From positions 251,917 through 315,916 of the forward strand of contig VWZP01005252.1 of NCBI GenBank assembly GCA_013396995.1: a DNA stretch of 64,000 nucleotides, written 5' to 3'. This stretch comes from Dicaeum eximium (Eukaryota; Chordata; Aves; Passeriformes; Dicaeidae). Within the stretch, counting starts at the first letter, position 1; the number at the start of each line of letters is the position of its first letter. A program made the position numbers and the translations under genes. Shown piece by piece: positions 12,101-24,035 of this stretch. The notes under the pieces are model-generated. The model worked only from the letters and a program-made list of their open reading frames with translations, was not told the DNA's origin and ran no database searches.

Positions 12101-15100
12101 CAGTGGATCAGAGAGTGACAGTTTTAGAAATGTAGATTTTTTAAAATAATGAAACCAAGTTTTTTTCTTCTAGAGCAGTGTATTCAAACTGATGGTGTTG
12201 CACTGGCAATGTAAGTCTAGAGGACTCTGCTCCCTTTCCTCATGTGAGAGCACCAAGGAGTGGTTTGGCCATCTGAGGATGTGCAGCATGCCCAGAGAGG
12301 AGTGTTAGACAAGATGATGCTGGTGAGGCCTTCCAGATGAGGCTGGATCCCAGCAGGGAAGTGTTCACAGGGCTATTTCCAAAGTCCTTCACCTGCCTTG
12401 TGGCTTGTGTTAACCCCTAGCAAAGGGTCATGGCACTGCCCAGTGGGTTCTCATTTGTGCACTGGCTTTCCCAGAGGGTTCAATGACCAGCAGATGTGGC
12501 TGTATCTGGGCTGGGAAGGTGCTGCCTTGGCTGTGACATTCCTGTTGGGCTGCATCCACTGATTGTGATGATTGTTTCCAGCAGCTTTATTGCATCGATG
12601 ATAAACTCAGACGCTCTCCTTATAAACAGCAAGAAACTTTGAACCTTCTAAACACTCCCTGAACTGTGGAGAACCTGTTAAGCTGGATAACCCTCAGTGA
12701 GGAAGCAAAGTGCAAAGTGCTGCCAGCCTTGTGTTACTCACAGATCCTTGCAAGTGGCCTCAGAGAATTTTCCTGATTCACCAATGACCAGCGAGGGGTG
12801 CTCTGAAGGTAGGGGCACCTTCCTCTTTGGCCACAGTGGGAATTTGTCCCTGTTAACCCCAGGAAAAGAGGACCTTGGAGCCTTTGACAAATATTTCTTG
12901 CTGATTGTGTGATACTGCTTTGCTTCCTGACTCACTTCTCCTTCTCTCTCCTTCCGTCCAAGGTTGGAAGTTGATTTCATTCAGCCTTTTCTCTTCTGGT
13001 GAGAAGTTTTGAGGTCTGTCAGAGCTTTGAGAATATTTCCTCCCCTGCCTCTTCTTTCTTCTGCTTAGCCAGTCTTTTGGTGGGGATGGGAAGAGAGGGA
13101 AACTCTCAAGAAGAAGGTGAAAAAGAAAGCTGTGATTGGATCTTTAGTGCTAGCTGGAAGGAAACTCTTTCTCACTTCTCTCCCTTACTCTTCCTCCTCC
13201 CAGATTGCTTTTAAAAATAGGAAGGATCTCAAATTGATGTCAAAACAGTTCATTCCTGAACTACTCTGCAGATCACAGCAGCTGAGCATCACCTTCAACA
13301 CCCAAAAAGGGACAAGAAGCCCATGAACACTTTTTGGGTTTGTGATTTGTCTCCTCACTCTCGGGGCATTGTTGAAAGATTGCGGCAGTGAGCTGTGTGC
13401 TGAGTGTGCTGGGCCATGGCTACAGGACAGGGCAGGAGGTTGTGCTAAAATTATCAAACCCAGCAGAGCCCATGGTAGCTGTGTAGCATCTGCCTCCTGC
13501 AAACACCCCAGAGTTAATTCAGATTGTCTTGGTATCACAACAGGCTCTAAACTCTAATGACAGTGACCAAAGGGACTTCCTGCAGAAATATGGGAAGGTC
13601 TCAAATTTCCATAAATATAAGCAAGGCTATATTTCCTAGGGAAATAATTATTAAATAAATAATTGAGGTATGTTAAATAGAAAATGTAAATTATATATTT
13701 ATTTCAGAATACATTTTGCTTTGGAAAACAGAAAGGACACTTGTTACAAGAATATCCTTGAGAGGAGGAAGTGTTTCAGCAGCCAAGGAAAAAAATACCT
13801 CGATGAAACAACAATTCTTTCCTTTCTCTTCCCTCCAGCCCTATCCAAATACCATGTGAAAGTCATTTGTCTTGGACTTGGGAGGTTTGCTTGCAAACAA
13901 CTGCACTTTTTTTTTTCTGCAGAGCTTAACTACAAGCTTGCTCCTTGAAACCAGACAAAGTCACTGGCTAGTCAATGCCTGCCTTGAACAGATTAGTTTG
14001 AATTCCTGTGTACGTAGTATTTTAAGCTCAGGTATTGGTTTCAGTATATTTCTGTTTGTCTTAGCAATGAATTGATTTTTTTACTCTGCTAGTATTTTAA
14101 AAGACCCAAAACTCTCCCTTGCTGCCAAACCAGGATGGTTATTAAAGGATTCTAATATTCTTTCCTTTTATTGCCAGAACTGCTTTTAGAATAAACGATG
14201 TGAAAAGTAATTCCTTTATGCCCTTCACTCTATACTTCAAGAAATGGATGGAAGAGGAGATCATGAGGTCTTGAACACCCAAAAGAAAGAAGAAATTTTT
14301 GTTAGCACAATCTTATTCTGAAGGAAAACTTGTCTTATCCAGCTGTAGTCCCAGGCTTTTGGGATGTCACAGAGCACCTGGTTCCTTGCAGGCTCTCTGT
14401 CCATTCTTAGTGTATTTACTGGGCATAAAAAGGATTATTAACAGGTATTTTCTGTTGCCATCAAGTTGGTGGAGAAGTCCAACCTGCCAAAAGCAGCCAG
14501 GAGCTTCTTGTCAGAGGCAAGTCTGACATTTGGGGGTTGCAAAGGCAGAGAGGACACACTTCTTGGGCTTGTCCTCAGGACCCTGGAGTTCTTCTGGCCA
14601 GGATTGGTGGCCAGCCTTTGACAGCCAGTGAAGCTCTTGGCAGGACAGGCAGGGAAGCCTTGAGTCAAAGGAATATTGTGCTGAAATAAATGTCCAAAGT
14701 GCCATGGGCAGATGCTTTCAGGGCACAGTTTATTCCCCTGCACTGGGGGAGCAGGGAGTGGCTCAGGGAATTGTCTGGGCAGGAGCAGTGTCAGTCAGAG
14801 CTGGATCTTGGGAAAGCCTTGGTGAAATGATGAGCAGAGCTGATCATATGTGGCTTTATAGGTTGGCTGCTGCTTCTCTCTTCCTTATGTACAAGTTTTT
14901 AATTATAAACTGGAGTTTTCTTTCAGCAGCCTAAGTGAAGCCACTGTACTCAGGAAGAAATAGCAAGTCAGTCCCTTCACAAATAGAGATTTTTATGCCT
15001 AAAAGTAAACTCGTAAAACTGTGTGTGTGGGATGCAGTAAAGCAGTGCCACTGCTGAGTTCTGGAGCTTGGTTTTTGAAAATACAGCAGGCCACTATTTT

Positions 15101-15356
15101 GTCATCTCTAAATCCTTCCCATCCAGATAACAGAGACAAAAAAGGCAAAAGCAAAGATACGGTGTTCACAACTCACAGGCTGCTCCCACTGTGCATTTTT
15201 CTCCTGTCTTTCCCAGACAGCTTGAATTTTCTCAGTGACAGCCAGAGCAAGGGGTGCCAAGGAGAGTGAGCAGGACTGGGAGTGCAGCAAGGTCTACTTG
15301 TCATTCCTGGGGTAGACTCATTTCAGGGATCAGGCTGAGAAAGTTTAGCCTGATTT
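9179..15356. other. Unique non-coding sequence
   Basis: No gene is visible in these 6 kb. ORFs of up to 117 codons (for example minus strand near 13185-13538) have no recognisable domain and are mirrored by other ORFs. AT-rich stretches at 10190-10260 and 10440-10640 contain TTAATTAGG-like and GGGTTAACAATG-like motifs and scattered CpG. They might be minor regulatory elements, but the evidence is too thin to annotate. I recognise no repeats. Confidence 0.55.
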
Positions 15357-15400
15357 AGGTGGTCAAGAGGGATCTGGCTTAACTTTGCAAGGCAGAAAAA
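15357..15400 (+). repeat. 44-bp repeated motif, copy 1
   Basis: This 44-bp segment recurs in the same orientation at 17577-17620 with two adjacent mismatches (GG against TA). Similarity may continue weakly to the right (GCATTTCCC against GCAATTTCCCC) but not to the left. It is either a scrap of an unrecognised interspersed repeat or a local duplication. Confidence 0.85.
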
Positions 15401-17576
15401 GGGGATGCATTTCCCAGCACCAGGTTATGCAAACCACTGAGGTGGGAGGGGCAGGCTGGCTTCGAGTCATTTTATATCTGCATGAAAATGGAATTCAAAA
15501 CATTCCCTCTCGAGTGGTATCCAATACCAAAATTGGATTTGGGAACTCAAGAGTACATGAATATTTGTGCTGTCAATAAGAGTTATCTGTATACAGAACC
15601 CTTTCCTTGTCTGCTTTCTCTACCATGCTTCCTTCTTAATTCATTTTCAGTCTTTAATGTACTGTTGTGTAGCATCCTCTCCCATTAGGCCCTGTAATGT
15701 GCTCCGATTGCCTTCAGCTTGACTGCACTTAATAGCCAGCGTAAATAGAACTTAGTGTAGCATGCACTAACATCTCTATCCATTGTCCAGAGATTAAATA
15801 CATGCCACAAATGGTTTACGCATCATCAGCCTCGAGCCCTCGTTTCATAGCTCCCAACCAAAAGAGGATATTAAATTAATTTGCAGGTTGCTTTAGCAAG
15901 GCCTAACAAAAAGAGAGGGGAAAAAAAAAAATCCTGAGGGTCACTCTGCATATAATATCCATCAATCAAAAAAGAGGGGTGGAAAATGATAATAGCAGGT
16001 CATTATAAGGGGACAGGTGCACACATATTTAGCTCTATGTCTAGTTCAGGTCAAAGCTTAATGGTGTTAACTGGGAGGAATGCAGGCTATGTGAGCAGTG
16101 TGGATGTGTGAGGAAGAGGCAAAAGGGCAGCTCTGTGACAGGACAGCACTGCCTCTTCCAGATCTTCATGCTTAACCCTTTACAGCTCAGCAAGAGCTGT
16201 TGGGTAACACTGAGCTTATGAGAGGAAGGAAAGGAGCAAAGCAGAGATCTCAGCTCTTGTCCTGCAGAGCTTGTAGCACTGGAAGTCAGCAAGGAGGCAG
16301 GGTTGGGGTAGGGCAGTGAAAATGAGATTGCACAGTGCCAGGGTTCAGGCTGCCAGGCCCTGGGTGTACTGTTATCATGGGCAGGGGTTTTGTCAAGCAG
16401 CAGGAAATGCAAATGCTCCTCATTGAAAGGCAGGAAGGAGATGAACAATGATCTTCACAAGGGCCAGGACTGAGAGAACTGGAAAAACAATGGCAAGGCC
16501 ACATCTCAGCTACTAAAACAAGAACTGTGACTAAAGTAGTGAGGTGGATTTAAAGTGGAGCAAGGCTGACAAGGTTGAGAGGACAGGACAGAGCCCTTGA
16601 CTTTCTATTATGCAGGAAGGTACTGCATGGATGTGGGCTGCACACAGACACTGTGCCAGCCCTGCTTGTCAGGTTATGCTTCTAGCTCAGTGCCTGGGAC
16701 AGACATGGAAAATGAGAAAGCTTCAGTCACACTTGTGGGCTCCAATAAACAACTGGGAAGACACACTTAGGTTTAAAGAACCAAGCTGAAAGTTAGGCTA
16801 CTTGCTTTGTGGCTGTGGCAAGTAATGTCACCCAGGTGTGCAAATCTTTTCTCTTTGTTTTAAGTCTGATAACAGTCCATGGAGGTGAAGGTAAATATCA
16901 GTGGTTATCACTGTGTTTTAGATGCCACATCAGGGTTTTGCAAGGTTTTGATGAATAATAAACCACTGCATCACTTCTGGGGTGATGTGGCTCTGTGCCA
17001 CGTTCCCTTGCTTTCTGGGCAAGTGTGTTTTCAGATGCTGCATTCTGTAGTCTTCATGAGGAAATGATCCAAATCCTCCTCCAAGCCCACAATAACACAC
17101 TTTGACTGACATGGATCGTTTTTCTGGGGCTCACAGTAAGTACCATCCATACCCTGAGAAGTGATATACTGGGAACTAGAATAATTAAGTAAGGAAATAC
17201 CCTTTACCACAAGAGTTTAAATGCCCAAGGACTGCTGTCATAGAAATCATGAACTTAAAGTCTGTCAGCTGATATTTTAAATGCTGTTATTCCATGCCAA
17301 TTTTCCCAGGCTGGAGCCATGACAGTGAAGAAAGGCAAAGCAACGCTGCTGTTAGCAGGGGTTCAACAGAAGCTGTAAGAAAGAAATTTGCTAGTTAAGA
17401 TATAAATAAGAAATCAATTTCAAGGCGGGTTTAAGGGTAGAAGATTGGTTTGAGTGCATTTGGGAAGGAAAAACATACATTAAATAAATGACTTTAAAAA
17501 AAAGAAAGATTAATTTTGGGAGCAGGAGGATCTATTCTGGAAAATGTTCTTGATGGAGTGGCCCACACAAAAGTAG
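15401..17576. other. Unique non-coding sequence with one candidate regulatory block
   Basis: No gene is visible. A minus-strand ORF of 135 codons (16041-16448) has no recognisable motif. The most structured part is about 15690-16030, annotated separately. Confidence 0.55.
15690..16030. promoter_or_regulatory. Candidate conserved regulatory element
   Basis: This block has AT-rich sequence with retained CpGs (CAGCGTAA, TTTACGCATC, CTCGAGCCCTCG), a SOX-type core CCATTGTCC at 15780-15788, and TTAAATTAATTTGC near 15873. Retained CpGs in an otherwise CpG-poor window, together with these cores, fit a constrained enhancer. No cross-species comparison is possible here. Confidence 0.3.
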
Positions 17577-17620
17577 AGGTGGTCAAGAGTAATCTGGCTT
17601 AACTTTGCAAGGCAGAAAAA
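17577..17620 (+). repeat. 44-bp repeated motif, copy 2
   Basis: Direct-orientation match to 15357-15400 with 42 of 44 bases identical, 2220 bp downstream of the first copy. Flanks differ apart from a weak continuation to the right. Confidence 0.85.
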
Positions 17621-17960
17621 GCAATTTCCCCAAAGTGTTGGTGAGCTCTTGTTGCCCCATGGTAAGCCCAAGAACTGCTTTCAGATGTCGTGGTCTGCAT
17701 TCTCTCAATCTCCATTTTTCCCCCCTATTTTTCCCCATCTTGCTAGTAAACAGCAGAAGCTGCTGGTCTTGGAGCTGAATGGATGGGGAAGATACGAATT
17801 TAATCCCGAACTGCTACAGAACAACTTCAGCCAGCTCCTGCTCCAATTTTCCCTCCAAGCAGATGCTCAATCCACATGTTCAGGGAAGGGAAAGGGAGGC
17901 AGGAGGGAAGAGCCTGGTGGGGCTGGGCTGTGCCTGTGCTCCACAACAATAGCTGATCAC
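17621..17960. other. Unique non-coding sequence
   Basis: This leads from the 44-bp repeat to the CpG-bearing block. A plus-strand ORF of 105 codons (17649-17966) has no recognisable motif. Nothing else is supported. Confidence 0.5.
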
Positions 17961-17964
17961 TCTT

Positions 17965-18230
17965 AATTACGGCAGCCTGAATGAGCATCGCTCTGCCGGC
18001 CCCTCTCCTCCTGCTATCTGATCAATACGGTCTTAATTGCCCAAGAAAGGCGGTATCCTACACAATCACAGCACAATGGTTTAATCACTTGGACGCTTAA
18101 AGTTAATTTCAGGCGGTTCATTTCTCATCGCCTCTCACTCTGCCAGGCGTGGCTTTCTCCTTGCACACGCAGGTGCACGTGTGCTCGCAGCTCAAGGTGG
18201 GTTATCGATGGCTTTTAGCGAGATTATTTG
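17965..18230. promoter_or_regulatory. CpG-bearing candidate enhancer
   Basis: I count about 14 CpG dinucleotides in roughly 260 bp, far above the surrounding sequence, although the block is not GC-rich enough for a promoter island. It contains CTGATCAATACGG, CTTAATTGCCC, the SOX-type core ACAATGG (18073-18079), a CACGTG E-box (18176-18181) and GGGTTATCGATGG. The mix of preserved CpGs and transcription-factor cores makes this the strongest candidate conserved regulatory element in the window. The target gene is unknown. Confidence 0.45.
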
Positions 18231-20602
18231 AGCTAATTGAAAATGTGGGAAATGTTATTATCGTGCGTAAGCTTAGAAGGGATTTTTTTTTTTGAAGGGG
18301 GGTATGCTAAAAGATGTTTATTGAGACACTTCTTGAGGGAAGAAATAAAATGCTCTTCTTTTCTGGGCCATCTCCTTTATTGCTTTCCAGCTGACCTGTC
18401 CAGACACTCTGGGGATCCTTAGGCTGGTGGTCAGGTGGTGCAGCAGGATTGGAAATTTATGAGCAGCTGGAGTGGGAATTCACCTGTTCTTTCCGTAGCA
18501 CCCAATCCTCTCCAGCTTTTGGGGATCCTCGGGCTCATGGGCTGTGTCTCTGCAGGATTGTTTTTGTGCCTGGCAGAGCGTGGCCACTTGAGAAGGTGGT
18601 GTTGAGATCCAATGTGATCCTTGGCTTAAAATACGGGCATGTCTGGCCCAGCACCTGCAGAATTTCTGCTGTTTCAGATGTGCAGATTCTGCTTGGATCA
18701 CATTTTATAGATGGAGGTCTGCTGCAGCACCTTAATCCAGTTTTGAATATTGTCCAATAGATCCATCTGGAAGCCTCTCGTTTGGGGGCTGTGAGATGCT
18801 GCCCACAAGAGGGAAATTTGGGTGTTCCATCCTCCTCAACAGAGCTGAGCACCACCACAGCAAAAGTACAAGCTTTTCAAAACTGCTCTTGGGATGCTGA
18901 GAGCAGTTTCTGACCTTCACTTTGAGGCTCCTGGATCAAATCCTCTCCTTTTCTTCTTTCCCCACCCCAGCCAGAAATTAAGGCACCGAAGCTGACTGCC
19001 GTTTTTGTAAATTCTTTGAATGCTGCTGACTTGTGGCTGTCTTAGAAAACCTAGATCAAGAAAACATGGATAGAAATGAGTTCTGACACAGAGGAACTTG
19101 GTCCAGTGCAGCTCTCAGGCATCACTTTGGCTTGTGAGTGAGCCCAGGCATGTTTTATCTTGGGTGACAATGAATCTGTCACAGAGAGGGGCTGCCCCTT
19201 GCTGGGTGCCTGTGCTGCATTAAGGAGAATTCTCACTCCTGCCTGGGCACTGAGTGCTGGGAAATCTGATCTCACAGGATCCAGGACACCAAGGAATATC
19301 TGAGGAAACACTTGCTCTGCTTGTAGGCTAGGGCAGCATGGGAGCCCAAGCAAAGGGCCTGATGAAAGGTGAGCAGAGCTTCTCAGAGCTGTAAGAAACT
19401 CATCCTTGAGCAACAAATATATTCTGTGAAGCATATTGCTGATGATGGGATGGAAACAAAAGTTGCTTTTATTTACCTCACAACCATTTTAGTCACCTCC
19501 AACTTTGTTCTGGATTGGACTATTGCCTACTGGGACAAAGCTTCTGGCTGGAGGCAGCCAGAAGTTTCTTCTGAATGCTGGTCAGATAAGGATGAAGTTC
19601 ACAGGCTACACTCACTTTTTTTTTTTTTCCCTCGGAAAATAATTTCCAGGATAAAAATGGTATCCTGTGTTTTTGTTATTATTTTCTGGCTACTGCATAT
19701 CTGAAATGCCAGACTCAGTTGCAGCTCTCTCTACGTCCTGCAGATCATTTTTCTGTGAAGAATAGCAGACAATGTTAGAAATTTGATAAGAGTGGCTTTC
19801 TCCTTTGATGAGTTCCTGCCCAAAACCTTAGGCAGAAGATGAGGAATTCAGCATGAAGGATACAGACCAAGAGAAAGGACCTGACAGAAGCACAGTCACT
19901 CCCTTTGTTGCAATGCTTTAGGCTAACCATTATTCACAGCCCTTTCCTCATATTGCATCTTTCATGATTTGCTTAAGCGATTTTAAATTGCTTTTGTGAT
20001 TTCATTTAGCAGAGACCACAATAAAAGTGACCCTTGAGTTTATGAAATGAAACAGCCTGCACAAAGGGACTGAGGGCCTCAGCAGTGTGTGGGGTGACGG
20101 GTTTCTGTGCTTGCCTGGGACAAAGGGATGATAAAGGGCTTGCAGTGAAATGGTGCAAGCCAGGAACATTTCTGCCAGAGCAGCTGGTGTGAAACCAGTG
20201 CTGACCACCCTTTGCCTGTGCAAATGAAGGGAAGAACTTTGCCAGACTGTCCAGAGCATGCCCACACCCAGATTTTTTTGTTAAAAATAAGGTTTTGGAG
20301 TTTTTTGTTCCCCCCTGAGCGTTTTCCTTGACAAGGGAGGCAGCAGGGAAATCACTGAAGGTTTTTTCCAGCAGGCCTCTTCAACAGGGGAGTTCATTTA
20401 GCAAAATGTCCAGGGCTCTGAGCTTATGGCCAGGAGGAAAGCTGATCCCACTTTCCAGATGCTGTCCAAGGTGCACCTTTTGTACCTCACCCTGCCCCGA
20501 GGTGGTTTGGAGCAGTGCTGGGATCAGGTGTTTGATGTAACACTGCAAGTCAGTAGAAATCCTTGGGAATGAGAAGGGAGGTGGAAAGAGTTGACACTGC
20601 TG
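18231..20602. other. Unique non-coding sequence
   Basis: No gene is visible. The ORFs at 18449-18858 (both strands) and 19051-19434 (minus, 127 codons) overlap each other or lack motifs. T runs at 18283-18292 and 19617-19629 are the only simple sequence. Confidence 0.55.
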
Positions 20603-20627
20603 AAAAAAAAAAAAAAAAAAAAAAAAA
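20603..20627. repeat. Poly(A) tract (A25)
   Basis: A perfect A25 homopolymer, followed 68 bp downstream by a T14 tract (20696-20709). Homopolymers of this length are prone to length error in assemblies. Confidence 0.93.
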
Positions 20628-20695
20628 TTTCCTCTGTCCCTGCAAAATCTTCTCAGAGAAAGACAAAAACTGCCTCTGGAGCTCATTTTCCAGTC

Positions 20696-20709
20696 TTTTT
20701 TTTTTTTTT
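20696..20709. repeat. Poly(T) tract (T14)
   Basis: A perfect T14 homopolymer complementary to the A25 tract upstream. Confidence 0.9.
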
Positions 20710-22479
20710 AATCCATCCAGTGCCCAGCTATTCAGGAAGTGAGATCCAGCCCCCATGCCCCAACACCCTGCCTGTGTATCCCCAGACCTGTTAGCCTGCT
20801 GCAGTGATGCCTCTTGATAACACTGTGATGTTTTTGACTGCCCAGAAATGCAGCTGAGCCTCTCCAGAGCTGAATGAGGCACAAATGAAACAAGCATCAG
20901 CAAAGTTGGTGCATTTTCACACAGCTGCTTTGCTGGGCTGCTCTCTGCTGTGCCAGGAGCAAATCAGCTCCTGGGAGCACTGCAAGGAAGGAATCCCAAA
21001 TCTGACCTCTGATTTTACTCTGGGGTTGGCTTCTGCCATCTGAGACAAAAAGTTAAGCAGAACATACAGAGGAAATGATGAAAAAGTGACCTATTTTCGT
21101 GCTGTTTGGCTGCTCTATACTGTAGATGACAAGTGGTCTGGTGATCTCAGATGACTCCCAGGGGGATGAAGGGCAGGATTTGAAGCACTTTATTGGTGAC
21201 ACCTCATTTAAGGTATTACTCCCACTTCCCCCCACCTTGTAGGGAAGTCATGTCTGAAAGCCCTCGGGAAGAGGCTGCCTGCAACCTCCCTGCTTGGCTC
21301 CCTGTGGGAAACACTACAGCCAGGGAAAGGCAGGATAGATTTTATTCCAGCTGCAGAGCACCTTGTGTTTTAGCAGGGCCAGAGGCTGTGCTGTCGTGCT
21401 GCAGCCTGGCTTCTTTCTGCTCTGAGCTTCTCTGGGGGCTTCAGTGTGTAAGAACAGCCTCCCTTCCTCTCTGCTCCCCAAGAAAAACAGTAAAAAACCC
21501 TAATAACCCCAGAGCAAACTTTTTTTAGAGGAAGGAAGGAGAAGGCAATTGGAAGCTGAGGCACTGGGGGAAATCTGATTTTGAGATTTTTGTCGCTGTG
21601 GTGGCACAATTTCCTCTGATGCAGCTGTGTAATGAGTTCACATCTGTTAATGCCACATGTTGCTCTGCCTTGCACAGATGCAAAGTCTCAATTTTTCTAA
21701 TTAGCAACAACATGAAGTATATCTTAATCTTCTGTCCCCCTTCCCTCTAATAAACGTGGTATTAACAAGGTTACTTGCCTGCTTTCACGGGGTTTAATCG
21801 AATGAGAAGTGAGATTGGGTTAGATCACACTGTTCTTTTTGGGTGGGGTCTGCCCAGCTGCAGAGGCAAGGATTCATTACAATAAGCAGAAAGCCCAGGA
21901 CAGGGGATGGGGGCACACACCCCCCTTTTTGCAGCAGCTGTGTCAGTCACAGCCACTGTTACCTGTGTGTGTGATCCTTCCACCTTCTCTGGGTCACACT
22001 GCAGGTTTGTGTTGTACATAAATCTTTTTGTTTTGCACTGTGAGTGCCCAGGAAGGCCTGTAGCACCAGATCCAGCTGCATTTCTGGTCTGAGGGGATGA
22101 GGGACACAGCCCAGCTCCAGGCAGGACAGGAGCAGGAGATGCTGGAGGCTCCCAAAGCTGTCAGAAGATGGAAAGCAGCTGAGTCTGCAGAGAGATAAAG
22201 GGGCAGCCCTGTGTCTCTTCATGCCCTGAAGTGCTCAGTGGCATCTCTGGGTGACTTTCCCCGCTCCTGGCTGCAGAAATGCTCAGCTGGGGCTGTTGGG
22301 GACCCTGGGAGCACAAGCTGGGAGGCTCTGCCTGTGGTCCCCACGACAGTGATCAGAGCAGGATGGGGATAGTATGGCTGCAGCTCTCCCTGAGCAGGAT
22401 CCAGCCCTCCCTGGACAGCCTGCATTCATATTCCACCTGACTCTGCTAGGAGAAATCCGTGGGGACCCCAACAGCAATT
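20710..22479. other. Unique non-coding sequence
   Basis: No gene is visible. ORFs of up to 117 codons show no motif. The sequence is moderately GC-rich with low CpG. I recognise no repeat. Confidence 0.55.
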
Positions 22480-22725
22480 ACTTGTGTGATTTAATTGGCA
22501 TTATCATTTTAGTGGCTTGGCAGAGATAAATCGCCCTATTGGGTAAGGCTGCTACTGTGACAGCAAAAGCAGAAGGAAAGACTTTCTTCTTCTCCCTGGA
22601 ATAGGAGATGACTACCAGTGTATCTTAATAATTAGCGCTGTTATAATTAATTGGGCTATTTGAGAGTCAATCTAACAAACAAATGGAGGGCTTGATTGTT
22701 CAGTAATTGACAATTTGTTTCCAAT
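22480..22725. promoter_or_regulatory. Candidate homeodomain-rich regulatory element
   Basis: Homeodomain-type cores are dense: GCAATTACTTG, GATTTAATTGGCATTATC, TTAATAATTAGCGC, TTATAATTAATTGGGC, CAGTAATTGACAATTTG. A TAAATCGCCCTATTGGG segment keeps a CpG and a CCAAT-like core. Another similar block lies about 1.1 kb downstream. Function is inferred from composition only. Confidence 0.4.
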
Positions 22726-23844
22726 ATGGTATCACTCACTTCTGCTTGTGCAAAGAAGGAAAAAGAGGCAAAACTGAGATTAGTGGAGGGCTGGGGCTTG
22801 ACTGCAGTGAGGACAAGTGACTGTGTGAGAGAGCATGGAGGAAAGGAGTGTTCCCAGACACTGAATGTCCCAGGGACTCATTTGTCTTGGAAATACACAC
22901 ACACACACACACAGAGTTATGATTCCTTCTGTTTCCCTGATTTTCAAACAGTTGCAGCCAGCTGTCACTGCCTGTGTGGGTAGTTTTAGAGAAAAGCAGA
23001 GTTTTCAGACCTTGGCCTTTCCATAAAATTTTCCCCCAGTTATATTCCTGGATCTGCTCTGTTCAGGCTGTATTTCTTCCCTTGCCTTGTCTTAGTCTCC
23101 CCTTTCTCTCTGCCTTATCCCCTGCTCTGCAGTGCCATGGGTGCTCTGGAACCTGCAGTAAGCTGTTTGTTTTTGGTCTGGATGGAAGAACAATGTGTGG
23201 CCATGGCAAAGAGTGTGTGGATGTACTGGGCACTGCTGCAGTGGGGCTCTCTGCATTCAGACCACACTGTGTGTGGTGCTCCCATTGCTGCCTCCAAAGA
23301 AAGCAAATACAGCAGAAGAGTGGACAAAACATTTTAAAAATTATTATTTAAGTGAGGGAAGCAAGACACAGATATTTTGCTGGTGAAATGTCTCTATGAT
23401 GATACCAGGTTTTGAAAAGTGGTTAAAAGTCTGCTGTTCTCCAGGAGATTCCCTCCTGCTATCTGCATGAGAGCTTTTTTCTTTCTTTCACATAAGACCA
23501 AACATATCTGAGTCCTCTACGTCTCAGTTCTCCTACAGCACATGCTTGACTCCCATGGGCTTCTGAACTCCTGTTGGTGCTGGCCTGGAGGATGCTTTGG
23601 ATCACATTGAAAATGTACAAATAATCATGGCTGAGGAGGCCCTGCAGGGAGTTCCAAACTCTCACAGCTCTCTGGAATTGGCCTTGGCCACCAAATGTGT
23701 ATGGATGGATATCCATATGGTCTGGGGAATATAATTTTGGGCATGGCTTTTGCTCCCAGTTCCTCCTTGTTGCAGCAGAATTGTTGCTGCACCCAGACAG
23801 TCTGTGAACAGCTCTGTCAAGTGGCAACGCTTCTCCCCCGACCC
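22726..23844. other. Unique non-coding sequence with a minus-strand ORF
   Basis: This includes a (CA)n run at 22895-22913 and a 122-codon minus-strand ORF (23459-23827) of unclear origin that is discussed as a finding. No gene can be called. Confidence 0.5.
22895..22913. repeat. (CA)n microsatellite
   Basis: About nine perfect AC dinucleotides. Confidence 0.93.
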
Positions 23845-24035
23845 AGTTTAAATGAGATATGAATAATTGATTTGCCTCCTGAATAATTAATTGGATATTT
23901 AATAATGAAAGTAATTGTTTGGCTCATTCCCCCATTGATAATCAAGCTAATCTTCCCCTTCAATATGTGGGCCATACAGATATGTAAAGCAGTGAGACAG
24001 TTTATAGGCCGATAATGCAGCTAATGTGCTCAGCG
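23845..24035. promoter_or_regulatory. Candidate homeodomain-rich regulatory element
   Basis: The phrase TGAATAATT occurs twice (about 23860 and 23879). It is followed by AATTAATTGG, TTTAATAATG, AAGTAATTG, ATTGATAATCAAGC and GCCGATAATGCAGCTAATG. A CCATTGATAATCAAG segment offers a WGATAA-type core as well. The density of TAAT/ATTA cores within 190 bp exceeds neighbouring sequence. This resembles developmental enhancers; conservation is untested. Confidence 0.4.
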
